This document shows, one piece after another, positions 16,101-23,030 of a stretch of DNA of 30,806 nt. The position numbers were made by a program, and so were the translations under genes. The notes under the pieces were generated by a model that saw only the letters and a list, made by a program, of their open reading frames with translations, did not search any database and had not been told where the DNA came from. Source of the stretch: JAYOFM01 sp038117225 (GTDB taxonomy: Bacteria; Pseudomonadota; Alphaproteobacteria; Rhodospirillales; Casp-alpha2); assembly GCA_038117225.1 (NCBI GenBank), contig JAYOFM010000033.1:1-30806 (forward strand), read 5' to 3'. Every line of letters starts with the position of its first letter. Positions within the stretch are counted from its first letter, which is position 1.

Positions 16101-16523
16101 GACACATTGACCGGCGCGGCCGGCGCCGATGAATTTCGCTTCGCCGGCGGCACCGGGGCCACCACGGCGGCGCTTGTGGCGTCCCTGGGTACCGATACCA
16201 TCGCCGATTTCGATTCCGTGTCTGGCGACACGCTGGCGCTTTCCGATGCCGATTTCGGTTTTGGCGCGGCGGGCACGTTGACCGACGCCAACAATTACTT
16301 TGAGACGGCGACCAGCATCAGCGGCGCGGCCCAGAACCTGTCGGGCGGCGCGGCGGGCGCCGCCATCGTCGTCGTCGGTGCCGCCACCGGCACCGCCGGC
16401 ACGGCGATCTATTACACCGAGGACGCCAGCAACGTGACCGCTGCCAATTCCTACCAGATCGCCGACGCCACCGGCCTCAACACCGGCGACATCCAGGCGA
16501 CGGACTTCACCCTCAGAAATTAA
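13116..16523 (+). CDS. FecR-domain / coiled-coil / RTX repeat protein, probable type I secretion substrate
   Basis: The 1135-residue product has no cysteine that I can see and no Sec signal peptide. Residues 1-100 form a beta-rich segment. About 104-275 resemble the FecR-like module of alphaproteobacterial surface proteins (IGQVANVDGEAAVQHADGVR, then GDIIETVGGSSVGLTFPDGS and FLIKTPMATLVVQGAAGGGR). About 325-625 are Ala/Glu/Arg-rich and strongly coiled-coil-like. A Gly/Asp-rich linker follows. RTX nonapeptide clusters lie at about 753-775, 805-832, 853-899 and 957-1005 (for example GGAGDDTLEGGGGNDSLTGG), which would fold on calcium. The last 125 residues, ending GDIQATDFTLRN, would hold a type I secretion signal. 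I choose ATG 13116 (GGAAG upstream) over ATG 13056. No secretion genes are nearby. It ends convergently on comM with a 4-nt overlap. Exact role, adhesin or enzyme, is unknown. Confidence 0.85.
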   Translation: MAIPSDFQDRSLSDGGRAETALKIDAGGTVTVPFGGDLAGASFQREGGDLLIVTGDGHVARVAGYFDTATPPDVVTVTGAQIGPDVISTISTPDPEISALTSLHAAIGQVANVDGEAAVQHADGVRELIKPGMLLHRGDIIETVGGSSVGLTFPDGSSFSLADNGRLTLHDYIFHHGATQATASFFVHRGTFFFSGGEIATFGSEAFLIKTPMATLVVQGAAGGGRVEADGGTMATLIDRAGGPDGAVLVRTHGGDVLLDRPFSAVTADDFLLPPSVPFRLGARDVAEFFAPALEALPGARHLMPDALQARLSAVDRDAQPNSADAEDAEIQFRDAARDSSEAEQARAVAERALADATAAEQAAQAAADDAKRAAIDAMAEVASAREQARQILEHGEALEQAFETSLSEKQLAELREAEAARAVADSDVAESAIAEKLAAAEEAARAAIAAAQAAKDEALAVLAEAAERDRAFEDAVFEAHQARAREQETAEAIAQVDDLGRELSQTLAEAEERAETALLEVAAAERVSLETATAAEVIEEVADVEAAIADDARQSLLDATEAVVAKAGPWQTTTVASLDIASRALAAGEAAARQAFNTAIAEGASPEQALEAAILAADTAGGPASVEVALSQGPEGLGDPGEGDGGDQASDDVIFSGGFGGGPGDGGSDVLIGGAGDGVGAGGFGTLDGAFSFGFGFEPTTVRTTLTGGGDDDRDDPTITVTSDSTGAVSATTATAVVEAPTTASSEKTFIGAAGADFLVGDNGASIIAGKEDGDFIYGDTPTNLLVGTHSVANPLTNPTFSSGGDDTISGGAGADTIWGGVGNDRIHGDVPESTSHLSGVFSFPLGLDASGADVIDGGAGDDTLEGGGGNDSLTGGAGSDLLEGGADDDRFLMGDDDGAADTVRGGTQSADAGTDTVDYSGAGAAVTIDLDAGTATGTTTGSDSLSGIENAVGTDHDDTLSGTATANQLEGGSGADNIFGFAGDDILFGGQGNDTLTGAAGADEFRFAGGTGATTAALVASLGTDTIADFDSVSGDTLALSDADFGFGAAGTLTDANNYFETATSISGAAQNLSGGAAGAAIVVVGAATGTAGTAIYYTEDASNVTAANSYQIADATGLNTGDIQATDFTLRN

Positions 16524-18070
16524 CGGCCTCGTTGCTCCGCCAGCCGGCCACCGTGACCGGGCGGGACGCGGCGGAACGACAGCGCCTCGGCGATGTGGAT
16601 GCGGCGCACCCCGTTGCTGGCCTCCAGATCGGCCAGGGTGCGGGCGACCTTGAGCACGCGATGATAGCCGCGCGCGGTCAGACCCATGGCGCCGGCGGCC
16701 TCGCCGAGCAGCGCCCGGCCGGCATCGTCGGGGGCGGCGACCTCTTCCAGCAGTGTGCCATCGGCCTCCGCATTGGTGCGCACGGGAATTTCCGTATCAA
16801 GACCGGCGTAACGGGCGCGCTGAATATCTCGGGCCCGGGCGATGCGGGCCGCGACGGTCGCCGACGGTTCGGATTCCGGCGGCAGGGTCAGGTCCATGGG
16901 GCTGACCGCCGGCACGTCCACGTGCAGATCGATGCGATCGAAGATGGGGCCGGAAATTTTCGCCTGATAATCCTATGCGCAGCGGGGCGCCTTCGAGCAT
17001 GCCAGCGACGGGTCGTCGAGATGGCCGCAACGGCACGGGTTCATGGCGCCGATCAACTGCACGCGCGCCGGATAGGTGACGTGGGCATTGGCGCGCGCCA
17101 CCGTGGTGCGCCCGGTTTCCAGCGGCTGGCGCAGCGCTTCCAGGGCACCGCGCTGAAATTCCGGCAGCTCGTCGAGAAACAACACGCCGAGGTGCGCCAA
17201 CGACACCTCGCCCGGCCGCGCTCGGTGACCGCCACCGACCAGTGCCGCCGTCGACGCCGAGTGGTGCGGGTCGCGGAACGGCCGCCGCTGGGTCAACCCG
17301 CGATCATCGAGTTCGCCGGCGAGACTTTGGATCATGCTGACTTCCAAAATCTCGCGCGGGTCGAGCGGCGGCAGGATACCCGGCAGGCGCGCCGCCAACA
17401 TCGACTTGCCGGCGCCGGGCGGGCCGACCATCAGCAGATTATGGCCGCCGGCGGCGGCGATCTCCAACGCCCGCTTGGCGGTTTCCTGGCCCTTGATGTC
17501 GGCGAGATCGAGGTATGTCTGATCCGACGCATCAACCCGGGGTTCCGGCGGCGTCAGGATCTGCGTGCCTTTCAGATGATGGATCAGCGCCAGCAGATTG
17601 GGCGGCGCGATGACCTCCACCCCGTCGGCCCAGGCGGCCTCGCTGCCCTGCGCCGCCGGGCAGATAATCCCCAAACTGCCGGCGCAGGCATGCACGGCCG
17701 CCGGCAACACTCCGGCGACCCGGGTAATGCCGCCATCGAGCGCCAGTTCGCCGAGCACCAGATAACGCGGCAGTTCGTCCTTGGGGATGACGTTCATGTC
17801 GGCGAGCAGGCCAAGCGCGATGGGCAGATCGAAGTGGCTACCTTCCTTGAGCACGTCGGCCGGCGCCAGATTCACGGTGATGCGGTTGTTGGGCAGCGAC
17901 AGGCCCATGGCGTGCAGGGCGGCGCGCACCCGCTCGCGACTTTCCGCCACCGCCTTGTCGGGCAGGCCGACGACGGTGAATGCCGGCAGACCCGAGGCCG
18001 TCTGTACCTGCACGTCGACGTCGAGCACGTCGATGCCTTGAAAGGCGACGGTGTTGGTTCGTGCAACCAT
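16520..18070 (-). pseudogene. comM: ComM/YifB Mg-chelatase-like AAA+ protein interrupted by an in-frame TAG
   Basis: ComM-family helicases promote branch migration during natural transformation. From ATG 18068-18070 the frame encodes MVARTNTVAFQGIDVLDVDV, the Lon-like N-domain. Walker A is MVGPPGAGKSMLAARLPGIL, Walker B LGVLFLDELPEF, and then come the cysteines of NPCRCGHLDDPSLACSKAPR. At codon 366 (complement of 16973-16975) a TAG stops translation. The same frame continues without shift as DYQAKISGPIFDRIDLHVDV and the Mg-chelatase C-terminal domain for 150 more residues. The total of 516 codons matches the family's usual length, so only the stop is abnormal. TAG ends several neighbouring genes, so it is not recoded. 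Either a nonsense mutation or a sequence error; a GTG at 16919-16921 could restart the C-terminal piece. Confidence 0.88.
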
Positions 18071-18187
18071 CGGCCGTGATCCTGCCTCAAGAACCCGGTA
18101 TCGACCATATGAGCGAACCCGGCGCCTGGCCAGCATCGCGTGGCAAACCCAAGTACGAACACAAAGCCTGATGATCGATGGCGAAAC

Positions 18188-19141
18188 ATGCGCTACGATC
18201 TCGCCATGACCAATATCTTTGATGATGGACTGTTCAAGCCGCCCGGCACCTTCATGGGGCTCGACTACGGCCATGACCTGGATGGTCGCCAGGCGGCGGT
18301 GATCGGCGTTCCCTTCGACAACGGCACTCACCCGCATAGGGTCGGCTCCCGCGACGGGCCGCGCGCCATTCGCGAGGCGTCGCGGCTGATCCGCCGCTTC
18401 CGGCCGCCGGATGCCGACTTCGACCCGCTCGAGCGCCTTCGCGCCATCGACTGTGGCGACGTCAAGCTGGAGATCAGCAGCCTGGAGAGCGCCGAGGCGG
18501 CCATCGAAAAAGCCATCGGCCTCATCGCCGGTGCCGGCGTGGTACCGATCAGCATGGGCGGTGACGGCAGCGTCACCATCGGCCAGCTGCGCGCCCTCGC
18601 CGCGAATTATCCAGACCTTGTCGTCTTGCATGTGGATTCCCACACCGATGCCAACCCCGGAGAAGGCCGCGCCAAGGCCACCGGGAACACCTTCGCCCGC
18701 GCCGCCAATGAAGGGCTGCTCGACGTGGCGACGTCGATCCATGTCGGCATGCGCGGTACGTTCTACGACCCCGGTATATTCGAGAAGGCGCGCGATCTCG
18801 GTTATGATTTGATCACGTATGACGAGATGCGGACGCGTGGCGTCGATGGCATCACGGCTGATCTGAGAAAGCGTCTCGCCGGGCGCCCCGTCTATCTTTG
18901 TTGGGACATGGATTTCTTCAATCCGTCATGCGCCCCGGGCGTATGCGCGCCAATCCCCGGCGGGCCCAGCGCCGATGACGGGCTGCGGTTGTTGCGCGGC
19001 CTCTCCGGCTTGCATTTTGTCGCCTTCGATATCAACACCGTCAGCCCGCCGCATGACGTTCAAGGCATGACCGCGCAACTGGCGGCGCAGGTGATGTATG
19101 ATTGCCTGGTTCTATTATGCCGAGGCGCCGATCAGATGTAG
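18188..19141 (+). CDS. Ureohydrolase (arginase/agmatinase) family protein with altered metal site
   Basis: The 317-residue protein has the ureohydrolase fold. It shows GVPFDNGTHPHRVGSRDGPR near the N-terminus, the metal motif VDSHTD (Asp150, His152, Asp154) and the WDMDFFNPSCAPG motif (Asp240, Asp242). However, the usual GGDHS reads GGDGS (Gly127 where a metal-binding His is expected). The DxxE substrate motif near the C-terminus reads DINTVSPPHD (Thr284 where Glu is expected). Family enzymes release urea from guanidino compounds with two Mn ions; with one metal ligand changed, the substrate or even activity is uncertain. The start is ambiguous: ATG 18188, ATG 18206 or GTG 18140. It is divergent from comM and convergent with gshB, its stop one base from that gene's. 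Confidence 0.85.
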   Translation: MRYDLAMTNIFDDGLFKPPGTFMGLDYGHDLDGRQAAVIGVPFDNGTHPHRVGSRDGPRAIREASRLIRRFRPPDADFDPLERLRAIDCGDVKLEISSLESAEAAIEKAIGLIAGAGVVPISMGGDGSVTIGQLRALAANYPDLVVLHVDSHTDANPGEGRAKATGNTFARAANEGLLDVATSIHVGMRGTFYDPGIFEKARDLGYDLITYDEMRTRGVDGITADLRKRLAGRPVYLCWDMDFFNPSCAPGVCAPIPGGPSADDGLRLLRGLSGLHFVAFDINTVSPPHDVQGMTAQLAAQVMYDCLVLLCRGADQM

Positions 19142-19142
19142 T

Positions 19143-20096
19143 CTAGCCACGTGTCGCGGCGTATCTCTCTTCGATGGCGTCCCAGATATCGGCTTCCAGG
19201 CGGACGTCATCAAAGCCGTTGATTTCCTGCAAGCCGGTCGGCGAGGTGACGTTGATTTCCGTCATGTAGCCGCCGATGACATCTATGCCGACGAAGATCA
19301 GCCCGCGTTCCTTCAACGCCGGTCCGATGGCGTCACAGATATCGATTTCGCGCGGCGTCAGTTCCGATCGCACGGCGCGGCCGCCGACATGCATGTTGGA
19401 CCGTGCCTCGCCTTCCGCCGGCACCCGGTTGGTGGCGCCAACCGGGCGGCCATCGATCAGGATGATGCGTTTGTCACCGCCGCGCACATCGGCAAGATAG
19501 GCCTGGGTGATGATCGGTTCGCGATACAACCCGGTGAACATTTCCAGCAGCGCGTTGATGTTTTCGTCGCCCGGTGGCAGATGGAAAACGCCGGCGCCGC
19601 CATTGCCGAACAGCGGCTTGATGATGATGTCCTTGTGTTCCTCGCGGAAGGCCAGAATCTGCTCGCGATCCGAGGCGATCAACGTGGGCGGCATGAACTC
19701 CGGAAAATGGGTGACGAACAGTTTCTCCGGCGCGTTGCGAACGTGCGCCGGGTCGTTAACCACCAACGTCCGTGGGTGAATGTGTTCCAACAGGTGGGTG
19801 GCGGTGATGTAAGCCATGTCGAAGGGCGGGTCCTGGCGCATCAGCACCACGTCGGCCTCGGCGAGCTCGATCATCTTCGCGTCGCCGAGGGTGAAGTGAT
19901 CGCCGGTGGCGCGGCGGACATGCATCGGCTGCACCCGCGCCATGACCCGGCCGTTCAGCAACATCAGGTCGCTGGGTTCGTAATGCAGCAGGCCGTAGCC
20001 GCGCGCCTGCGCTTCCAGCGCCATCACGAAGGTTGAATCCCCCTCGATATCGATCGAGGAAACGTGGTCCATCTGAATGGCAACGGTGAGCCCCAT
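19143..20096 (-). CDS. gshB: Glutathione synthetase (GshB)
   Basis: GshB joins glycine to gamma-glutamylcysteine using ATP. The 317-residue product begins MGLTVAIQMDHVSSIDIEGD and has the ATP-grasp motifs KPLFGNGGAGVFHLPPGDEN (about residues 156-175), KRIILIDGRPVGATNRVPAE (about 208-227) and the C-terminal INVTSPTGLQEIN loop with metal-binding Asn. Length matches the E. coli enzyme. ATG 20094-20096 gives the conserved start; the frame is open to 20228, but that extension overlaps the upstream gene's end. It is the last gene of a minus-strand series that begins with rsmI, and lies 43 nt after the SirB1-like gene. Confidence 0.95.
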   Translation of the reverse strand: MGLTVAIQMDHVSSIDIEGDSTFVMALEAQARGYGLLHYEPSDLMLLNGRVMARVQPMHVRRATGDHFTLGDAKMIELAEADVVLMRQDPPFDMAYITATHLLEHIHPRTLVVNDPAHVRNAPEKLFVTHFPEFMPPTLIASDREQILAFREEHKDIIIKPLFGNGGAGVFHLPPGDENINALLEMFTGLYREPIITQAYLADVRGGDKRIILIDGRPVGATNRVPAEGEARSNMHVGGRAVRSELTPREIDICDAIGPALKERGLIFVGIDVIGGYMTEINVTSPTGLQEINGFDDVRLEADIWDAIEERYAATRG

Positions 20097-20139
20097 GGCG
20101 ATTTCCGATTCTGGCTGGAAACAAGTTGGCTGAGCCCCG

Positions 20140-20991
20140 TTAGGTAAGCCGGGTTCGCAGTTCCTGCAAGAGCACCGACGTATTGAAGCGCGAGGCCTCG
20201 CCGGCGTCGTGGCGAAGATATTCCTCAAGCGCCGCGACCGCGTCCCGGACCCGGTCCAATCGCGCGTTCAGCAGACCCGACTCGCGCCACAACCCGGCTT
20301 CCCGTGGTGCGATCAACATTGCCGCCTCGACCGCGTCCAACGCATCATCCAAACGATTGCGAACGAGATATGCCCGCTTCCGCGCCCGCAGCAGGCGAAC
20401 CAATGTTGCGCGATTGCCGATGGCGTCGAAATGGCCGGGCACCAGTTCCGCGTGGTTGCCTTCTTCCGACTTGAGGATCGCCCGCAGGTCTTGCGGCATC
20501 AGTTCCGAGCCGCCGGCGAACGCATCGAGGACCATGCGCTGGCCCTCGTCATCATCTTCCAGGCGGATCAGTAGCCGGGTCGGAAACGCCAACGCCGAAA
20601 TCGGCCAACCCACCTGACGGCCGACGATCAGATATACCAGCGCCAGGGCTTCGCCGGATCCGGCACGGCAATCGACGACACGAAACAGATCGAAGGCATC
20701 CGGATCCTTGGCGGCATCTTCCTGGCCGCGATAGCCATAGTGGCGGCTGATGACCTGCACCATTGCTTCGCGTTTGAGCGCGAGGGGTGGCATCCCGCGC
20801 GAGCCCCCAGCATAGGTCGACACGGCATTCCCAAGAGCCTCGAAATGTCGTTGGTACGGCTCGATCGCAAGGGCCGGGCGGTCGCGCGCCGATAACAGAA
20901 ATGCCGCTTCGATCAGGTCGATGTCCGTATCCGCCTGCTCGCCCAACAGGCGCAAACGGTCGGCAAGGCCACCATCGTTGGCGACGGTCAT
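20140..20991 (-). CDS. SirB1/transglutaminase-like family protein with C-terminal TPR-like helices
   Basis: The 283-residue protein matches the SirB1-type layout. An N-terminal helical region (IDLIEAAFLLSARDRPALAI) is followed by the transglutaminase-like core (CRAGSGEALALVYLIVGRQV, then WPISALAFPTRLLIRLED, about residues 110-150) and C-terminal helices (about 185-275, with YLVRNRLDDALDAVEAAMLI) that resemble TPR units. Compared with the family pattern I remember, the GIP turn and the GHF motif are replaced (GSG and TRL), so enzymatic activity is doubtful. Function is unknown. The start overlaps the BON gene stop by 4 nt (20988-20991), implying coupling. Confidence 0.78.
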   Translation of the reverse strand: MTVANDGGLADRLRLLGEQADTDIDLIEAAFLLSARDRPALAIEPYQRHFEALGNAVSTYAGGSRGMPPLALKREAMVQVISRHYGYRGQEDAAKDPDAFDLFRVVDCRAGSGEALALVYLIVGRQVGWPISALAFPTRLLIRLEDDDEGQRMVLDAFAGGSELMPQDLRAILKSEEGNHAELVPGHFDAIGNRATLVRLLRARKRAYLVRNRLDDALDAVEAAMLIAPREAGLWRESGLLNARLDRVRDAVAALEEYLRHDAGEASRFNTSVLLQELRTRLT

Positions 20992-21575
20992 GACGCCGTC
21001 GTTTTCTTGACGCGCACATGGCTGATGACGCGTCGTACGTGCTCGATCTCGCGGGCGTGGTTGATAACCAGATCCAGTTCCGCTTGGTTCTGGGCGATGC
21101 CGAGCAGATAGACGATGCCGTTCACCGTCTCGATGGAATAGTTAATGGCGAGAATCTTACCGTCACCGGTCAGGCGGCCGAACAGTTGGGTGGTGATCCA
21201 GCCGTCGCGGGCGGTATCCAGAATTCCTGAGCTACCGATGACAAGTTCGTTCAAGACGTCGGTGACCCCGGGGACTGTCCAGGCCATTTTCACGGCCTTC
21301 GCGCGGATGTCTTCGTTGGCGACGATGCCGGTCAGCAACACCCGGTTATCGTAGACCTCAACGCCGACGTTCAGCGCCATGGCCGAAGGGTCCTCGATGA
21401 ATTTGGCGCGAATTTTCGTTGCCGTGGCGGTATCACGGGCGGCGCCTTGAATGCCGCGTTCCTCGAAAGCGGCGACACCCGCCGTTGCGCCCGCACCAAT
21501 CACCGCGCCCGCGCAGCCGCTAAGACCGCCCGCTGCCAATACTAGGATCGCCACCGCCAAGATCATCTTTCGCAT
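20988..21575 (-). CDS. BON-domain lipoprotein
   Basis: The 195-residue product starts MRKMILAVAILVLAAGGLSG with a lipobox LSGC at about residues 18-21, so it is probably a lipoprotein of the periplasmic face. Two BON domains follow: about residues 48-118 (TATKIRAKFIEDPSAM, VEVYDNRVLLTGIV, ELVIGS) and about 125-190 (WITTQLFGRLTGDGKI, SIETVNGIVYLLGIA, VRRVISHVRV). BON domains bind membranes, as in OsmY and DolP (YraP). The gene order rsmI-yraN-BON protein resembles the E. coli rsmI ... yraN-diaA-yraP(dolP) region, so a DolP-like role is a fair inference. ATG 21573-21575 has an AGGA ribosome binding site 10 nt upstream; the frame continues to 21773 without support. Confidence 0.88.
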   Translation of the reverse strand: MRKMILAVAILVLAAGGLSGCAGAVIGAGATAGVAAFEERGIQGAARDTATATKIRAKFIEDPSAMALNVGVEVYDNRVLLTGIVANEDIRAKAVKMAWTVPGVTDVLNELVIGSSGILDTARDGWITTQLFGRLTGDGKILAINYSIETVNGIVYLLGIAQNQAELDLVINHAREIEHVRRVISHVRVKKTTAS

Positions 21576-21681
21576 GCGCCGCAATTCCTCCGTTTGGGTT
21601 GCACGCCCCATCACCCGAGAATCGCCATTCTTACCACGCCGCAACGCCGAAGGCAGCGATTTTGCTATACGCGACGCGCCA

Positions 21682-22077
21682 TCAGGTGTTCGGCCGCCAG
21701 GCATCTTCGAGATGTCGCGGCCAGCGCCATGGCCGGACCAACAGCACATCGAAACGAATACGGTTCCGCGCAAGCTCTGGCCGCTTCGCGAGGAAAGCCT
21801 CGGCGGCGCGGCTGATCCGGGCCATTTGGCGGCTGCCTAGTGATTCCGCGGCGGTTGTCCAATCCCGGCGCGCCTTGACCTCGGCGAAGACGATCAAATC
21901 ATGTCGGCAGGCAACGATATCCAACTCACCCACCGGCGTGCGTACGTTCCAACCGATGACCCGAAAGCCCTTAAGCCGGAGGTGCAGCCGTGCCGCCATC
22001 TCGGCGAGACGCCCCCGATGCCACGCCCGGCGCCGCCGGTCGCTGTCACCGTTTACCCCTTTCCGTCGGCGGCTCAC
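21682..22077 (-). CDS. yraN: YraN family (UPF0102) nuclease-like protein
   Basis: The 131-residue protein has the restriction-endonuclease-like core of the YraN family: the early helix RAWHRGRLAEMAARLHL, then VRTPVGELDIVACRHDLIVF and AEVKARR, giving an acidic Asp/Glu-x-Lys active-site arrangement (about residues 49-73). The biological function is not established. It overlaps rsmI by 4 nt (22074-22077), as in many proteobacteria. A 106-nt gap separates it from the downstream BON lipoprotein. Confidence 0.92.
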   Translation of the reverse strand: MSRRRKGVNGDSDRRRRAWHRGRLAEMAARLHLRLKGFRVIGWNVRTPVGELDIVACRHDLIVFAEVKARRDWTTAAESLGSRQMARISRAAEAFLAKRPELARNRIRFDVLLVRPWRWPRHLEDAWRPNT

Positions 22078-22946
22078 CCTGAATCCTTGATATCCAATGC
22101 TCGCGTATAGACCCGCCGCCGGGGCCAGCTAGAGTTCGCGGCAACCAGGTCCACGGCGTCCTTGACCGAAAGGGTAGCCAGCGCCGCACTTAACTGTTCA
22201 TCGACCTCGGCTTCGGATGCCTCGACATTGGGTCCCGGCGGACCGACGACGATCGTGATCTCGCCTTTCGGCGCGCCTTGTTCGGTATAGTGATCGGCCA
22301 GTGCGCGCAGGGGACCGCGGCGGACTTCCTCGTAGATCTTGGTGAGCTCCCGGGTTACCGCGGCGGGCCGGTCGCCGAGTTCCGCCGCCAGCGCCTTCAA
22401 GGTCGCGACCAGACGGCTGGCCCCTTCGAACAGAACCAATGCCGTGTCCACATCGCGAAAGGCGGCCAGGTACTCGCGCCGGCGTTTTTCCTTTGACGGG
22501 GGGAAGCCGAGAAACAGAAAGCGCTCGCATGGCACGCCGGCGAGTAGCAGCGCCGTCAGCGTCGACGATGGCCCCGGCAACGCGTTCACGGCAATGCCCT
22601 CGGCGATCGCGGCGGTCATCAGTTTGTAACCGGGGTCGCTGACCAGTGGTGTGCCGGCATCACTACACACGGCCACGATTTCGCCAGATTTGAGGCGCCT
22701 AATGATGCCCGGCCGAACCCGCTGGGCGTTGTGATCATGATAACTGATAACAGGGACGTCGATGCCGTAGCGTTGCAACAGGCGCTGGGTCACTCGGGTA
22801 TCCTCGCACGCGATGACATCGGCCTGACCAAGCACATCGAGGGCGCGCAACGTCACATCGCGGAGGTTGCCGATCGGTGTCGCGACCAGATACAGCCCCG
22901 GCGTCGGCACGAAACGAAATCCATCATCGAACAGTTTACTCGTCAT
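22074..22946 (-). CDS. rsmI: 16S rRNA (cytidine-2'-O)-methyltransferase RsmI
   Basis: RsmI methylates the 2'-O of C1402 in 16S rRNA using SAM. The 290-residue product carries the tetrapyrrole-methylase fold motifs: GLYLVATPIGNLRDVTLRAL (about residues 16-35), ADVIACEDTRVTQRLLQRYG, CSDAGTPLVSDPGYKLM (about 95-111) and NALPGPSSTLTALLLAGVPC (about 121-140). The C-terminal part has SVKDAVDLVA and RRRVYTRALDI. ATG 22944-22946 gives the usual short leader; the frame is open upstream to 23009. It is divergent from the lpoA-like gene, a common alphaproteobacterial arrangement. Confidence 0.95.
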   Translation of the reverse strand: MTSKLFDDGFRFVPTPGLYLVATPIGNLRDVTLRALDVLGQADVIACEDTRVTQRLLQRYGIDVPVISYHDHNAQRVRPGIIRRLKSGEIVAVCSDAGTPLVSDPGYKLMTAAIAEGIAVNALPGPSSTLTALLLAGVPCERFLFLGFPPSKEKRRREYLAAFRDVDTALVLFEGASRLVATLKALAAELGDRPAAVTRELTKIYEEVRRGPLRALADHYTEQGAPKGEITIVVGPPGPNVEASEAEVDEQLSAALATLSVKDAVDLVAANSSWPRRRVYTRALDIKDSG

Positions 22947-23030
22947 CGCGGCCCCGCTAGGCTCGGCCCATTCTTGGCCCTTTTTCCGATCATACAGTCT
23001 CGGCAGCACGAACAGGCGATTTTCCAGGAT

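Noticed and set aside
15373..16140. The repetitive Gly/Asp-coding DNA as a tandem or CRISPR-like repeat
   Set aside because: The repetition follows the RTX nonapeptide code with variable codons and no constant spacer pattern; it is protein-level repetition.
16973..16975. Pyrrolysine or other recoding at the comM TAG
   Set aside because: TAG terminates several other genes in the window and ComM proteins have no known recoded residue; mutation or sequence error is simpler.
16532..18079. 515-codon open frame on the plus strand opposite comM
   Set aside because: The minus strand encodes a textbook ComM; the plus-strand translation is His/Arg/Gln-rich low-complexity sequence with no motif.
18071..18742. 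N-terminal extension of the comM open frame
   Set aside because: The extra 224 codons run antisense through the ureohydrolase gene and do not resemble ComM; the conserved start is at 18068-18070.
19098..20036. 312-codon plus-strand open frame opposite gshB
   Set aside because: Antisense shadow of gshB, whose ATP-grasp motifs are complete.
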